From assembly GCF_000716335.1 (NCBI RefSeq), contig NZ_KL591003.1, forward strand, positions 169,913 through 233,912: 64,000 nucleotides of DNA. The letters are read 5' to 3'. Positions 42,930 through 51,725 of this stretch are shown in pieces. Below the pieces are notes generated by a model. The model made no database searches and was not told the origin of the DNA. It saw only the letters and a program-made list of their open reading frames with translations. The DNA comes from Streptomyces sp. NRRL S-118 (lineage in GTDB: Bacteria; Actinomycetota; Actinomycetes; Streptomycetales; Streptomycetaceae). Made by a program: the position numbers and the translations under genes. Position 1 is the stretch's first letter, and each line of letters begins with the position of its first letter.

Positions 42930-44159
42930 ATGCGTATCGACCTGCTCGATCCGGCGCCTTTCACCCGTAACGACTTCTGGGACGCCTTCACCTGGCTGCG
43001 CGCCCACGCGCCCGTGCACTGGCACCCGGAGCCCGGCGGCGACGACGGTTTCTGGGTGCTCAGCAAGCACCGCGACATCATGGCCGTGTACGCCGACAGC
43101 GACACCTTCAGCTCGGCGCGGGGCATGCGCCTCGGCAGCGATCCGGCGGCCGTCGCCGCCGTCGCCCAGCGGATGCTGATCGTCTCCGACGCGCCCCAGC
43201 ACACCCGGCTCAAGCGCGCGCTGCACCAGGCGTTCGGGCCGCAGCGGATGCCCCGCCTGGAGGCCCTCGTCGAAACGGTCGTGGGCGAGCTGGTGGCCGA
43301 GGCGGTCGAGGAGGGCGAGCTGGACTTCATCGACCTCGCCAAGCAGCTCCCCAACCGGGTCGTCTGCGCCATGATGGGCATCCCGCGCGCCGACTGGGCC
43401 TGGATCGGGGCCCTGACCACCGACGCCTTCGACTCCCCCGACGAGACCGTGCGCAGCAATGCGCACTCCGAGATCTTCCTCTACTTCATCGAACTCCTCG
43501 GCGAGCGCCGGGCCCGGCCCGGTGACGACCTGGTCAGCCAGATCGCCCACGACACCCTCGTCGACGAGGGGGACGGCACCGAACGGCCCCTGAGCGACGA
43601 GGAGATCGTCTTCAACTGCAACGGCGTGCTGTCCGGAGCCAACGAGACCACCCGCTACTCCGCCGCGGGCGCGGTCCACATGTTCGCCCGGCTGCCGGAG
43701 CAGTGGGAGCTGCTGCGCCGCCTCGGTCCCGCCGGCATCGCCCCGGCGGTCGAGGAGATCCTGCGCTGGACCACCCCGGGGGTGCACGCCCTGCGCACCG
43801 CCGTGCGCGACACCGAGATCGACGGGACGCGCATCGCCGCCGGGGACCGCGTCACGCTGTGGAACGTCTCCGCCAACCGCGACGAGGACGTCTTCACCGA
43901 TCCGCACGCCTTCCGCGTCGACCGGCGTCCCAACCGCCACGTCGCCTTCGGCCACGGACGCCACCTCTGCCTGGGCGCCCGGCTCGCCCGCTTCGAACTC
44001 GGCGCCCTGCTGACCGAGATGCTCGCCGCTCTGGACGGTTTCGAACCGACCGGACCGGCCCGGTTCAACTCGTCCAACTTCACGTGGGGGATCAAGAGTC
44101 TCCCGGTGCGGCTGCTGCGCAGCCGGGCTTTCGCACACCGAGAAAGGGCTGCGCTGTGA
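42930..44159 (+). CDS. Cytochrome P450, probable carrier-bound beta-hydroxylase
   Basis: A 409-residue soluble P450. The heme-binding loop is FGHGRHLCLGARLARFE with C347 as iron ligand, the ExxR motif lies in VEEILRWTTPGVHALRTAV, and the I-helix reads LSGANETTRYSAAG. That G.NETTR pattern is characteristic of P450s hydroxylating the beta-carbon of amino acids held on an A-T partner (NovI, NikQ, OxyD, P450sky type, CYP163-like). ATG 42930 comes 1 base after the MbtH stop, and the end overlaps the next synthetase by 4 bases. Its likely partner is the A-T protein at 40029. A ferredoxin is not encoded nearby. Confidence 0.9.
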   Translation: MRIDLLDPAPFTRNDFWDAFTWLRAHAPVHWHPEPGGDDGFWVLSKHRDIMAVYADSDTFSSARGMRLGSDPAAVAAVAQRMLIVSDAPQHTRLKRALHQAFGPQRMPRLEALVETVVGELVAEAVEEGELDFIDLAKQLPNRVVCAMMGIPRADWAWIGALTTDAFDSPDETVRSNAHSEIFLYFIELLGERRARPGDDLVSQIAHDTLVDEGDGTERPLSDEEIVFNCNGVLSGANETTRYSAAGAVHMFARLPEQWELLRRLGPAGIAPAVEEILRWTTPGVHALRTAVRDTEIDGTRIAAGDRVTLWNVSANRDEDVFTDPHAFRVDRRPNRHVAFGHGRHLCLGARLARFELGALLTEMLAALDGFEPTGPARFNSSNFTWGIKSLPVRLLRSRAFAHRERAAL

Positions 44160-47100
44160 CCACCGCGATCGTCGACTTCAACCGGACCGACACCGGCTTC
44201 CCCGCCACCGGCTATCCCCGGCTCCTCGCCGAGCAGGCCGCCCGGACCCCCGGCGCCCCCGCCCTGGTCCACGGCGACCGCGCCTGGACTTTCGCGGAGC
44301 TGGAGGCCGCCACCAACCGGCTGGCCCACGCACTGATCGCCCGGGGCGCGGCCCCCGGCGAGCGGATAGGTCTGTGCTATCCCCGCGGCGCCGAGTACGT
44401 CATCGGCTCGCTCGCCGTCCTGAAGACGGGTGCGGCGATCGTGGCGCTCGACCCGGTCAACCCCGACGACCGGCTCGCCGCCATGATCGCCGACGCCGGT
44501 CCGCTGCTCGTGCTCACTGCGCCCGGGAACGGCCCGCGACTGCCCGAGGGGGTGGCGCGTGCCGATGTCGCCACCGCCGGGCACGGCCTGCCCGAGACCC
44601 CGACCGGTGTCCCGACGGGCCCGGACACGGTCAGCCACCTCATCTACACCTCGGGGTCCACCGGCACTCCCAAGGCGGTGCTGGAGCGGCACGGTGCCCT
44701 GACCAACCTGGTGCACTGGACCGGGCGCGCCTATGGCGTGCGCCCGGGCGACCGGGCGTCCTGGATGTCCACGCCCGGGTTCGCCGTGCAGATCATGGAG
44801 TGGCTGCCGTACCTGCCCCTGGGCGCGGCGGTCCACATCCCGGAGGCGGGCCAGGCGCAGACGCCCGAGCAGATCAGGGACTGGCTCGGTACGGAGGGGA
44901 TCACCCACACCATGCTGGTCGCCGCGCTCGCCGAACCCGTGTGGGGGCTGGACTGGCCGCGGGACACTGCGCTGCGCATCCTGGTGACGACGGCGGAGCG
45001 GGTGCACAGCTGGCCGCCCGTCGACACACCGTTCCGGGTCGTCATGACGTACGGCACCACCGAGACGACCAACGTCCTCACCTGCCTCGACCTGGGCGCG
45101 GGCGTGGACTTCACCAGCCAGGCCACCCCGGAGGAGGTCCGCGCCACACGGCAGGTGCCCGTCGGGGTGCCCATCGCCAACATGCGCGTGCACCTGCTGG
45201 ACGAGGAGGACCGGCCGGTCGCCGACGGCGAGGTCGGCCGGCTGCACGTCTCGGGAGCCGGGGTGTCCGCCGGGTACCACGGCCGTCCGGAGCTGACGGC
45301 GTCGAAGTTCCGCGCCGGAGTCGTCCCGGACGATCCGTATCCCGTGCTGTACGACACCGGTGACCTGGCGCGCCGCCGGGAGGACGGGGCCGTCGAGCTC
45401 CTCGGCCGCTCCGACGCCCAGGTCAAGATCCGCGGCTTCCGGGTGGAGCTCGGCGAGGTCGAGACCCATGTCGCCCGTGCCGACGGTGTCGCCGAGGCGG
45501 TCGTCGTCACCCAGGAACGCGGACCCGACGACAAGCGGCTGGTCGCGTACGTCTCCGCCGACGGCGACACGCCTCCGGACGCCGGCGCGGTCCGGGCCGC
45601 CGTGGCGCGCACGCTGCCCTACTACATGGTCCCCGGCACGGTGGTCGTCCTGCCCGCCCTCCCCCGCCTGGCCAACGGCAAGGTGGACCGGCGGAGCCTG
45701 CCCGAACCGCCGGAGCCCCACGAGGGCGTCAGCGCCGGGTACGAGCCTCCGCGCAACGAGGTCGAGGACGGGCTGGTCCGCCTGTGGGCCGAGGCGTTCC
45801 GCACCGAGGGCGTCGGCATCCACGACAACTTCTTCGAGCTGGGCGGCCACTCGCTGCTGGCGTTCCAGCTGATCGACGAGATCCGCCGCCGCTACGGCGT
45901 CGAACTGAGCCTGTCCGACCTGTCGACCTGCCCGACCGTCGCCGAACTGGGCACCCTGATCGTCACGGAACACACCGACGGGCGGGGCGAGTTCGGCGGT
46001 CTGGCGGCCATCGTCCCCGACCCCGCCGCCCGCTTCGAGCCGTTCCCGCTCACGGAGAGCCAGCAAGCGCTGTGGATCGGCCGCGGCGGCCTGGTGGAGC
46101 TGGGGAACGTGGGCTGCCACGGCTACTTCGAGTGGGAGAGCGAGCACCTCGACGTCCCGCGGTTCGAGGCGGCCTGGCGCCGGCTGGTCGAGCGCCACGA
46201 CGCGCTGCGCACCCGCATCCTGCCCGACGGCACCCAGCAGGTGTACGAGGAGATCCCCGCGTACGACATCCCGGTCACGGACCTCGGGAGCCTGGACGCC
46301 GCGGACCGGCAGGCGGAACTGGACGCGCTGCGCGAGCGGCTGTCCCACCAGGTGCTCGACGCCGACGGCTGGCCGCTGTTCGACGTGCGGATCAGCCTGC
46401 TCGGTGGCGGCCGGGCCCGCATCCACCTCTGCCTGGACTTCCTCGTCGCCGACGCGTGGAGCTACTTCCAGGTCCTGATCCCGGACCTGGTGACCTGCTA
46501 CACCGATCCCGGCGCGGAACTCCCGCCGCTGGAGCTGACGTTCCGCGACTACGTCCTGGCCGTGGGGAACTCGCTGCGCGACAGCGAGCTCTACCGCCGC
46601 TCCGAGTGGTACTGGCGGGACCGGCTCGCCACCCTGCCGCCCGCACCGGAGCTGCCCGAACGCCCCGCCGGCGCCCCGGCCCTGCCCGTGCGCTTCGAGC
46701 GGCTCAGCCACGTGGTGCCCGCCGGGCTGTGGAACCGCATCCAGGAGCGGGCCGGCGACCGCAAGGTCACCCCGTCCGGGGTGCTCGCCGCCGCCTACGC
46801 CGAGATCCTCGGCAACGCCTCCGGGCAGGCCCGGTTCACCATCAACTTCCCGCTGTTCAACCGGCTCCCGCTGCACCCCCAGGTCAACTCCCTGCTCGCG
46901 GACACCACGACCACCCTGCTGCTCGCCGTCGAGCAGCGGGACACCACCTTCGCCGGGCGCGCCCAGGCCGTGCAGCGCCGGCTGTGGGCCGATCTGGAGC
47001 ACCGCTACTTCAGCGGTGTCCAGGTGCTGCGCGAGCTGACCAAGCTGCGCGGCTCCCTCGCCCCCGCCATGCCCGTGGTGATGACGAGCCTCGCCGGCCA

Positions 47101-48103
47101 CCCGCCGCAGTACGAGGAGACCGAGCTGGGCGTGCCGGTCTACGGCATCTCCCAGACGCCGCAGGTCTCGCTGGACTTCCAGGTCTTCGAGAAGGCCGGC
47201 GGCCTGACCTTCAACTGGGACTACCTGCCCGCCGTCTTCCCCGACGGGCTGGTCGAGTCCATGTTCCGGGACTTCCTCGCCCTGCTCGAGGCGCTCGGCG
47301 AGGAGGAGACCTGGGAGCGTTTCTCCCCGCCGCCGGGCGAGCGGGACGACGCCGCCGCCGGCCCCGTCGAGGAGCGGGACACCGGCGACGCGTGGGAGCG
47401 GTACTGGGCGGGGATCGAGCGCACCGGCCGCGGCGGGGACGTCATCTGGGACGCCGACAGCGGCGAGGAGTTCCAGTGGCTGCTCGGCCAGGCCCGCCGG
47501 CACTTCCGCGACGACCTGCCCCTCATCGACCTCGGCTGCGGCAACGGCCGCTACAGCCGTGAACTCGCCCCGCACTACCCGCGGGTGGTGGGTGTGGACG
47601 TCTCCGTCAGCGCGATCGAGCACGCCGTGCGGGAGGCACACGCGGAGGGGGTCGCGAACGTCGAGTACCTCGCCGTCGACATGACCGACGCCGAGCAGGC
47701 CGGCGCCCTGGGCGAGGGCCCGTACAACATCTTCGTCCGCGGTGTCTTCCACGTCCTCGACAGCGCCGCCCGGGCCCGGCTCGCGGCGGTCGCGGGCCGG
47801 CTGCTGGGGCCCGACGGGGTGCTGATCGTCCACGAGCCCGACTACTCCAGCAACTCGTTCGGCTACCTCGGTTTCGTCGGCGGCAAGCGCGGCCGGGCCG
47901 AGGACCTGGTCGGGCCGCTGGAGGCGGCCGGTGTGCGGCACTCCCAGCGCTTCACCCGCCCCGAACTGTCCGCGGCCTTCCCGGCGGACGACTGGGAGGT
48001 CCTGGAGGACCAGGCGGTCCGGCTGCACGCCATCGACCCGCAGTCGGACGCGGACGCACTGCTGCTGCCGGGCTACTACGCGGTCCTGCGCCGCAGGCGC
48101 TGA
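44156..48103 (+). CDS. NRPS A-T-Cy-methyltransferase
   Basis: A 1315-residue synthetase. The A domain (about 10-510) has LIYTSGSTGTPKA and YDTGDLARR, but its A4 region is TPGFAVQIMEWL: the residue that is Asp in amino-acid-activating domains is Ala210. A carboxylic acid without an alpha-amine (for example an aryl or indole acid) is therefore the likely substrate. T-domain Ser is S566. A heterocyclization domain (about 627-1080) follows, with FPLTESQQALWIGR, DFLVADAWS (D761, D766, S769), TPSGVLAAAYAEIL and SQTPQVSLDFQV. A class I methyltransferase ends the protein (LIDLGCGNGRYSRE near 1125). GTG 44156 overlaps the P450 stop. The Cy-MT end is unusual. Confidence 0.9.
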   Translation: MTTAIVDFNRTDTGFPATGYPRLLAEQAARTPGAPALVHGDRAWTFAELEAATNRLAHALIARGAAPGERIGLCYPRGAEYVIGSLAVLKTGAAIVALDPVNPDDRLAAMIADAGPLLVLTAPGNGPRLPEGVARADVATAGHGLPETPTGVPTGPDTVSHLIYTSGSTGTPKAVLERHGALTNLVHWTGRAYGVRPGDRASWMSTPGFAVQIMEWLPYLPLGAAVHIPEAGQAQTPEQIRDWLGTEGITHTMLVAALAEPVWGLDWPRDTALRILVTTAERVHSWPPVDTPFRVVMTYGTTETTNVLTCLDLGAGVDFTSQATPEEVRATRQVPVGVPIANMRVHLLDEEDRPVADGEVGRLHVSGAGVSAGYHGRPELTASKFRAGVVPDDPYPVLYDTGDLARRREDGAVELLGRSDAQVKIRGFRVELGEVETHVARADGVAEAVVVTQERGPDDKRLVAYVSADGDTPPDAGAVRAAVARTLPYYMVPGTVVVLPALPRLANGKVDRRSLPEPPEPHEGVSAGYEPPRNEVEDGLVRLWAEAFRTEGVGIHDNFFELGGHSLLAFQLIDEIRRRYGVELSLSDLSTCPTVAELGTLIVTEHTDGRGEFGGLAAIVPDPAARFEPFPLTESQQALWIGRGGLVELGNVGCHGYFEWESEHLDVPRFEAAWRRLVERHDALRTRILPDGTQQVYEEIPAYDIPVTDLGSLDAADRQAELDALRERLSHQVLDADGWPLFDVRISLLGGGRARIHLCLDFLVADAWSYFQVLIPDLVTCYTDPGAELPPLELTFRDYVLAVGNSLRDSELYRRSEWYWRDRLATLPPAPELPERPAGAPALPVRFERLSHVVPAGLWNRIQERAGDRKVTPSGVLAAAYAEILGNASGQARFTINFPLFNRLPLHPQVNSLLADTTTTLLLAVEQRDTTFAGRAQAVQRRLWADLEHRYFSGVQVLRELTKLRGSLAPAMPVVMTSLAGHPPQYEETELGVPVYGISQTPQVSLDFQVFEKAGGLTFNWDYLPAVFPDGLVESMFRDFLALLEALGEEETWERFSPPPGERDDAAAGPVEERDTGDAWERYWAGIERTGRGGDVIWDADSGEEFQWLLGQARRHFRDDLPLIDLGCGNGRYSRELAPHYPRVVGVDVSVSAIEHAVREAHAEGVANVEYLAVDMTDAEQAGALGEGPYNIFVRGVFHVLDSAARARLAAVAGRLLGPDGVLIVHEPDYSSNSFGYLGFVGGKRGRAEDLVGPLEAAGVRHSQRFTRPELSAAFPADDWEVLEDQAVRLHAIDPQSDADALLLPGYYAVLRRRR

Positions 48104-48774
48104 TGGCGGCGGTCGCGCTGGCCGGGCGGACCGGAGAGGTGCTGGCCGGAGCCGGTGACGTACGGGAGCTGCTCACCCGTGCGGAACGGGACCGGGCGGA
48201 CGCCCTGCGGTCCGCCGCGGACCGGGACGACTTCGTCGCCGCGCACGCGCTGGTCAGGTTCTGTGCCGCGGAGCTGCTCGGGCGCCCGGCGCGGAGCCTG
48301 GCCGTCGTGCAGAGCTGCGACCGGTGCGACCGGCCGCACGGCCGTCCCCGGCTGGACCGCCCGGCGGGGGTCGGGGTGAGCCTGGCCCACTCCCGCGGCT
48401 GGGTCGCGGCCGCCGCGGCCCACGGCCCGGTGGGCATCGACATCGAGGCCGACGACGGCGTCACCCCCCTGGACCGGCACGTGGCGGCCCGCGCGTGCGG
48501 GCCGGCCGAGCTGTCCGAGCTGGCGGCGGCCGCCGACCCCCGGCGGACCTTCCTGCGCCAGTGGGTGCGCAAGGAGGCCCTGGTCAAGGTCGGGGAGGGC
48601 GCACTCGACGACGTACGCCTCCTCGACCTTCCGGTGCACCGGCCCGGCCCGGTCCGCCGGGGAGCCTGGCGGCTCACGGACTGGTCGGCGGCGGAGGCCG
48701 TCGGCTGCGTCGCGGCACTCGAAGAGGTGCGGCTGCGGACGGTGTCCGGCAGCCGCACCGCCCTGTATCGGTGA
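48103..48774 (+). CDS. Sfp-type phosphopantetheinyl transferase
   Basis: A 223-residue enzyme that attaches phosphopantetheine to the T-domain serines of the synthetases. The motifs are GVGVSLAHSRGWVAAA, the magnesium-binding GPVGIDIEADD and FLRQWVRKEALVKVGEG (WxxKEA). The ATG overlaps the stop of the A-T-Cy-MT gene (TGATG), so translation is coupled. A dedicated transferase inside the operon supports the view that the cluster is self-sufficient. Confidence 0.92.
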   Translation: MAAVALAGRTGEVLAGAGDVRELLTRAERDRADALRSAADRDDFVAAHALVRFCAAELLGRPARSLAVVQSCDRCDRPHGRPRLDRPAGVGVSLAHSRGWVAAAAAHGPVGIDIEADDGVTPLDRHVAARACGPAELSELAAAADPRRTFLRQWVRKEALVKVGEGALDDVRLLDLPVHRPGPVRRGAWRLTDWSAAEAVGCVAALEEVRLRTVSGSRTALYR

Positions 48775-48787
48775 AAGACTGGAGACC

Positions 48788-49858
48788 GTGGAACGACGAA
48801 CTGCCGACCGGCTGCTGAGAGCACGCGCACAGGCGATCGGGGGGCGGGCCCGCGAGACGACGGTCGCCGCCGCCCTGGACCGGGTCCTCGCCGTCCAGGC
48901 GCAGGACCTCGCGGCGGCGGGTCTCGGCCTGCGCGCCCGCGTGACGGGCCTGACCGCCGAGGACGTCCGGCGGGCCACCGATGTCGAGCGCACCGCCGTC
49001 CGCGGCTGGTACATGCGCGGCACACTCCAGCTCGTCCCCGCGGCCGACGCCCGCTGGCTGCTCGGCCTCCTGGGCCCGGTCCACCTGGCGCTCGGCGCCC
49101 GCCGCCTGCGCGAGCTCGGTCTGGACGAGGCCCTGTGCGAACGGGCGTCGCGTCTGATCGTGCGGGCGATCGACGGCGAGGGCCCGCTGACCCGGGCCGA
49201 ACTCACCGCACGGCTCACGTCGTTGGGAGTGGAGCCCAAGGGCCAGTCGGCCTTCCACCTCATCCGCCGCACGGCGCTGGCCGGGATGATCTGCCACGGC
49301 CCCCTGCGGGCGGGTGAGGCCACCTTCGTGCTGCTCGACGACTGGCTGGCGGACACCGGACCGCTCCCCTTCGCGGGGGCGGCCGCGGAGACCGAACTCG
49401 CCCGCCGCTACCGGGCGGCCCACGGTCCCAGTGACGCCCTGGACTTCGCCCACTGGTCGGGACTGCGCACCAGCACGGCCAAACAGGCGTGGGCGGCAGC
49501 CGGCGAGATGCCCGTGGAGAACACGGACGGAATTCCGCGGGGCGATGTGCGGTTGCTCCCCGCGTACGACAACTACCTCGTCGGATACCGCCGCAGGGAA
49601 TTGTCGGTGCCCGCGGAGCACGAGCGCCGCGTATGGCCCGGAGGCGGGGTGATCCGCCCGACGGTCGTGGTCGACGGCTGGGCGGTCGGTACGTGGTCGG
49701 GCGGCCGGCGCGGCAGCGGTCCGGTGGTCGAGCCCTTCCCGGGCGGCGCGCCCTTCGACACCGCGACCGCGGCGGGGATCGCCCGGGAGAGCGCCGACGT
49801 CGCACGCTTCTCCGGGGTCTACAACGCTTCTCATACGCTCTCTACACCAGGTCTTTGA
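48788..49858 (+). CDS. AlkZ-like winged-helix (HTH_42) protein
   Basis: A 356-residue protein of the winged-helix DNA-glycosylase-like family (AlkZ/YcaQ, often annotated only as winged-helix DNA-binding). It has the QxQ catalytic motif as VLAVQAQDLAAAG, RGWYMRGTLQLVPAADARWL, and the late LLPAYDNYLVGYRRRELSV characteristic of the family. AlkZ from the azinomycin cluster unhooks DNA adducts and gives self-resistance, but many homologues have no known lesion. GTG 48788 has a close GGAG. It lies 13 bases after the PPTase in the operon, so resistance is plausible but unproven. Confidence 0.8.
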   Translation: MERRTADRLLRARAQAIGGRARETTVAAALDRVLAVQAQDLAAAGLGLRARVTGLTAEDVRRATDVERTAVRGWYMRGTLQLVPAADARWLLGLLGPVHLALGARRLRELGLDEALCERASRLIVRAIDGEGPLTRAELTARLTSLGVEPKGQSAFHLIRRTALAGMICHGPLRAGEATFVLLDDWLADTGPLPFAGAAAETELARRYRAAHGPSDALDFAHWSGLRTSTAKQAWAAAGEMPVENTDGIPRGDVRLLPAYDNYLVGYRRRELSVPAEHERRVWPGGGVIRPTVVVDGWAVGTWSGGRRGSGPVVEPFPGGAPFDTATAAGIARESADVARFSGVYNASHTLSTPGL

Positions 49859-49902
49859 CCGCCCGGATACGTAACCGGTCCCTAACCCGGTCTTCCTACG
49901 GT
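49855..49902 (+). promoter_or_regulatory. Putative SARP-dependent promoter of MFS gene
   Basis: Heptamers TAACCGG (49872-49878) and TAACCCG (49883-49889) are direct repeats 11 bases apart, and a -10-like TACGGT (49897-49902) begins 8 bases after the second. This is the layout known for SARP activators. A TTGACC at 49855-49860 is too far from the -10 to serve as its -35, which also fits activator dependence. The SARP at 37301 is the obvious candidate. Confidence 0.5.
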
Positions 49903-49948
49903 GAGTGCCGTCCGACAATTCCGTCCCCAACCAGAAAAGGGCGTCGAC

Positions 49949-51247
49949 ATGGCACTCGGTCGGCATTCCGATTTCAACCGCCTGTGGTTCGGGCAGACCG
50001 TCAGCAACTTCGGCGACAAGATCTCACTGCTCGCGCTACCGACCCTCGCGGTCGTCTTTCTCGACGGGGGAGCGTTCGAGGTCGGCGTCCTCGGCGCACT
50101 GCGCTTCCTGCCCTTCCTCCTGCTGGCCCCGATCGCCGGTCTCGTCGCCGACAGGTTCTCGCGCCGCACGATCATGATCGTGGCGGACCTGGGCCGCTTC
50201 CTGGCCCTGGCGTCGATCCCGCTGGCGTTCGCCGTGGACTCCGTCACGATGGCGCACGTCTACGTCGTGGCCGCTCTCGCCGGCATCCTGACCACCTTCT
50301 TCGAGGTCTCGTACCAGTCCTGGTTGCCGCAGCTCATCGGCACGGAGAACCTCGTCGAGGGCAACACCAAGCTCCAGATCAGCCGCAGCGTCGCCGAGGC
50401 CGTCGGCGCCGGCGCCGGCGGCGCGCTGATCCAGGTGCTCGGTGCGGCACGCGCCATCACGGCGGACGCCTTCACCTTCCTCGTCTCGCTGGTCGCCCTG
50501 CTGGTCATCCGGCACCGCGACACCCGGGCGAGGGCGGAGGAGACGAAGGCGTCGGCCAAGGCGGAGATGAAGGAGGGCCTGAAGACCCTCTTCGGCAACC
50601 CCGTCCTGCGGGGCCTGTTCACCGCCAACGTCGTGGTCAACCTCGGTGCCGCGATGGGTGACGCGCTGCTGATCGTGTACGCGTACAAGGTCCTCGACCT
50701 CAGCCCCGGCCAGGTGGGCGCGGCCTTCGCCGTCATGTCGGTCTTCGTGATCGTCGGCGCCGTCCTGTCCGAGCTGGTCACCAAGGTGCTGACGGTCGGC
50801 CGCACCCTGGTCCTGACCGCCGTCGTGCTGGGCGCCGGGTACATCCTGGTGCCGACCGGTGGCGCGGTCGCCGGCTTCGTCGGACTGATCGTGGTCCAGG
50901 CGGTCATCGGCTTCGTGTCCCCGATGTTCGACATCCACGTCCTGAGCCTGGTGCAGGGCGTCACCCCGAACGAGCAGATGGGCCGCGTCAGCGGTGCCGC
51001 CCTGTCGGCGGTCTACGGCGCCCTGTCCCTCGGCTACTTCGCGGGCGGCGCGCTGGGCGAGGCGCTCGGCCTGACCGGAGCCCTGGCCATCGCCGGAGCG
51101 CTCAGCATCATCGGCGGTCTGACGCTCCTCGGGGGGCCGGTCGCCGCGATCAAGGAGATGCCGGTCGGGGACGCGCCCGCCGGCCAGGACGCCGCGGACG
51201 CGGATCCGGCGCAGTCCTCCGCGGACGGCACGAAGGTCGGCGCGTAG
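49949..51247 (+). CDS. MFS exporter
   Basis: A 432-residue major-facilitator protein with about 12 membrane segments, of the MFS_3/enterobactin-exporter-like type: FNRLWFGQTVSNFGDKISLL at the start, LLAPIAGLVADRFSRRTIMI (the loop 2-3 motif), FFEVSYQSWLPQLIGTENLV, and GRVSGAALSAVYGALSLGYF in the second half. The C-terminal 35 residues are a polar acidic tail. ATG 49949 has an AAAGGG site. Placed between synthetase genes and apparently under a SARP-type promoter, it is the likely exporter of the peptide. Confidence 0.88.
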   Translation: MALGRHSDFNRLWFGQTVSNFGDKISLLALPTLAVVFLDGGAFEVGVLGALRFLPFLLLAPIAGLVADRFSRRTIMIVADLGRFLALASIPLAFAVDSVTMAHVYVVAALAGILTTFFEVSYQSWLPQLIGTENLVEGNTKLQISRSVAEAVGAGAGGALIQVLGAARAITADAFTFLVSLVALLVIRHRDTRARAEETKASAKAEMKEGLKTLFGNPVLRGLFTANVVVNLGAAMGDALLIVYAYKVLDLSPGQVGAAFAVMSVFVIVGAVLSELVTKVLTVGRTLVLTAVVLGAGYILVPTGGAVAGFVGLIVVQAVIGFVSPMFDIHVLSLVQGVTPNEQMGRVSGAALSAVYGALSLGYFAGGALGEALGLTGALAIAGALSIIGGLTLLGGPVAAIKEMPVGDAPAGQDAADADPAQSSADGTKVGA

Positions 51248-51254
51248 CGCGACC

Positions 51255-51292
51255 CCGACATGTCGGAGAGGGTGCCGGCCCGCCCGGCACCC
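51255..51292 (+). terminator. Hairpin terminator after MFS gene
   Basis: A perfect 9-bp stem, GGGTGCCGG (51270-51278) and CCGGCACCC (51284-51292), with loop CCCGC. Just before it is the palindrome CCGACATGTCGG (51255-51266). No T-run follows, which is common in Streptomyces. It implies that the synthetase gene at 51726 has its own promoter. Confidence 0.6.
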
Positions 51293-51725
51293 GCTCCGCA
51301 CCCGCACATCCGCGGCACCGCGCCCGCGGCTCCCTACCTCATCACCCCGCACCACCCGCCGTACGCGCCCGCACCGCGGGACCCGCACCAGCCGGCCGTG
51401 CCCGCCCGCACCGGGCGACCCGCACCAGCCCGCCGTTACCGCGGGGACCGTCCCGGGCGGCGCAGCCGGCCGCACACCGCCGTGGGTCGCGCGGCGCGCC
51501 GGCGCCCGTACCGCAGCAGCCCCAGCCGGGCCCGCCCGGCGTCCCCGCCGTCACCGCACGACGCCGCCCGCTCCGGGCCCGCACGACCCGCGAGCCGCCT
51601 CGGCCGCGCCGCTCCCGGCGCGCCGGGAGCCGTACCGCTCCGAAGGCCCGGGGGCGTACCGGTCGCGGCCCCTCCCCCCGCATCCCTTGCTGTATTCCTC
51701 TCCATCAGACGCACGGAGGCACAAG
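51293..51725. other. Long leader region of the second NRPS operon
   Basis: About 430 bases with no gene. The sequence is poor in purines on this strand and rich in CCGCACC-like units, with a 20-base direct repeat (51380-51399 and 51417-51436, 19 of 20 identical, period 37). A frame crossing it is Pro/Arg/Ala-rich and shadow-like. The promoter for the genes from 51726 should be here, but I cannot place it. Confidence 0.5.
51380..51436. repeat. 20-base direct repeat
   Basis: GACCCGCACCAGCCGGCCGT and a copy differing at one base start 37 bases apart in the leader of the NRPS gene at 51726. It could be a regulatory repeat or a local duplication. Confidence 0.65.

Noticed and set aside
43655..48028. 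Very long minus-strand open frame opposite the A-T-Cy-MT gene
   Set aside because: An antisense shadow of a well-supported NRPS gene with high third-position GC; composition is Gly/Val/Arg/Asp-rich without motifs.
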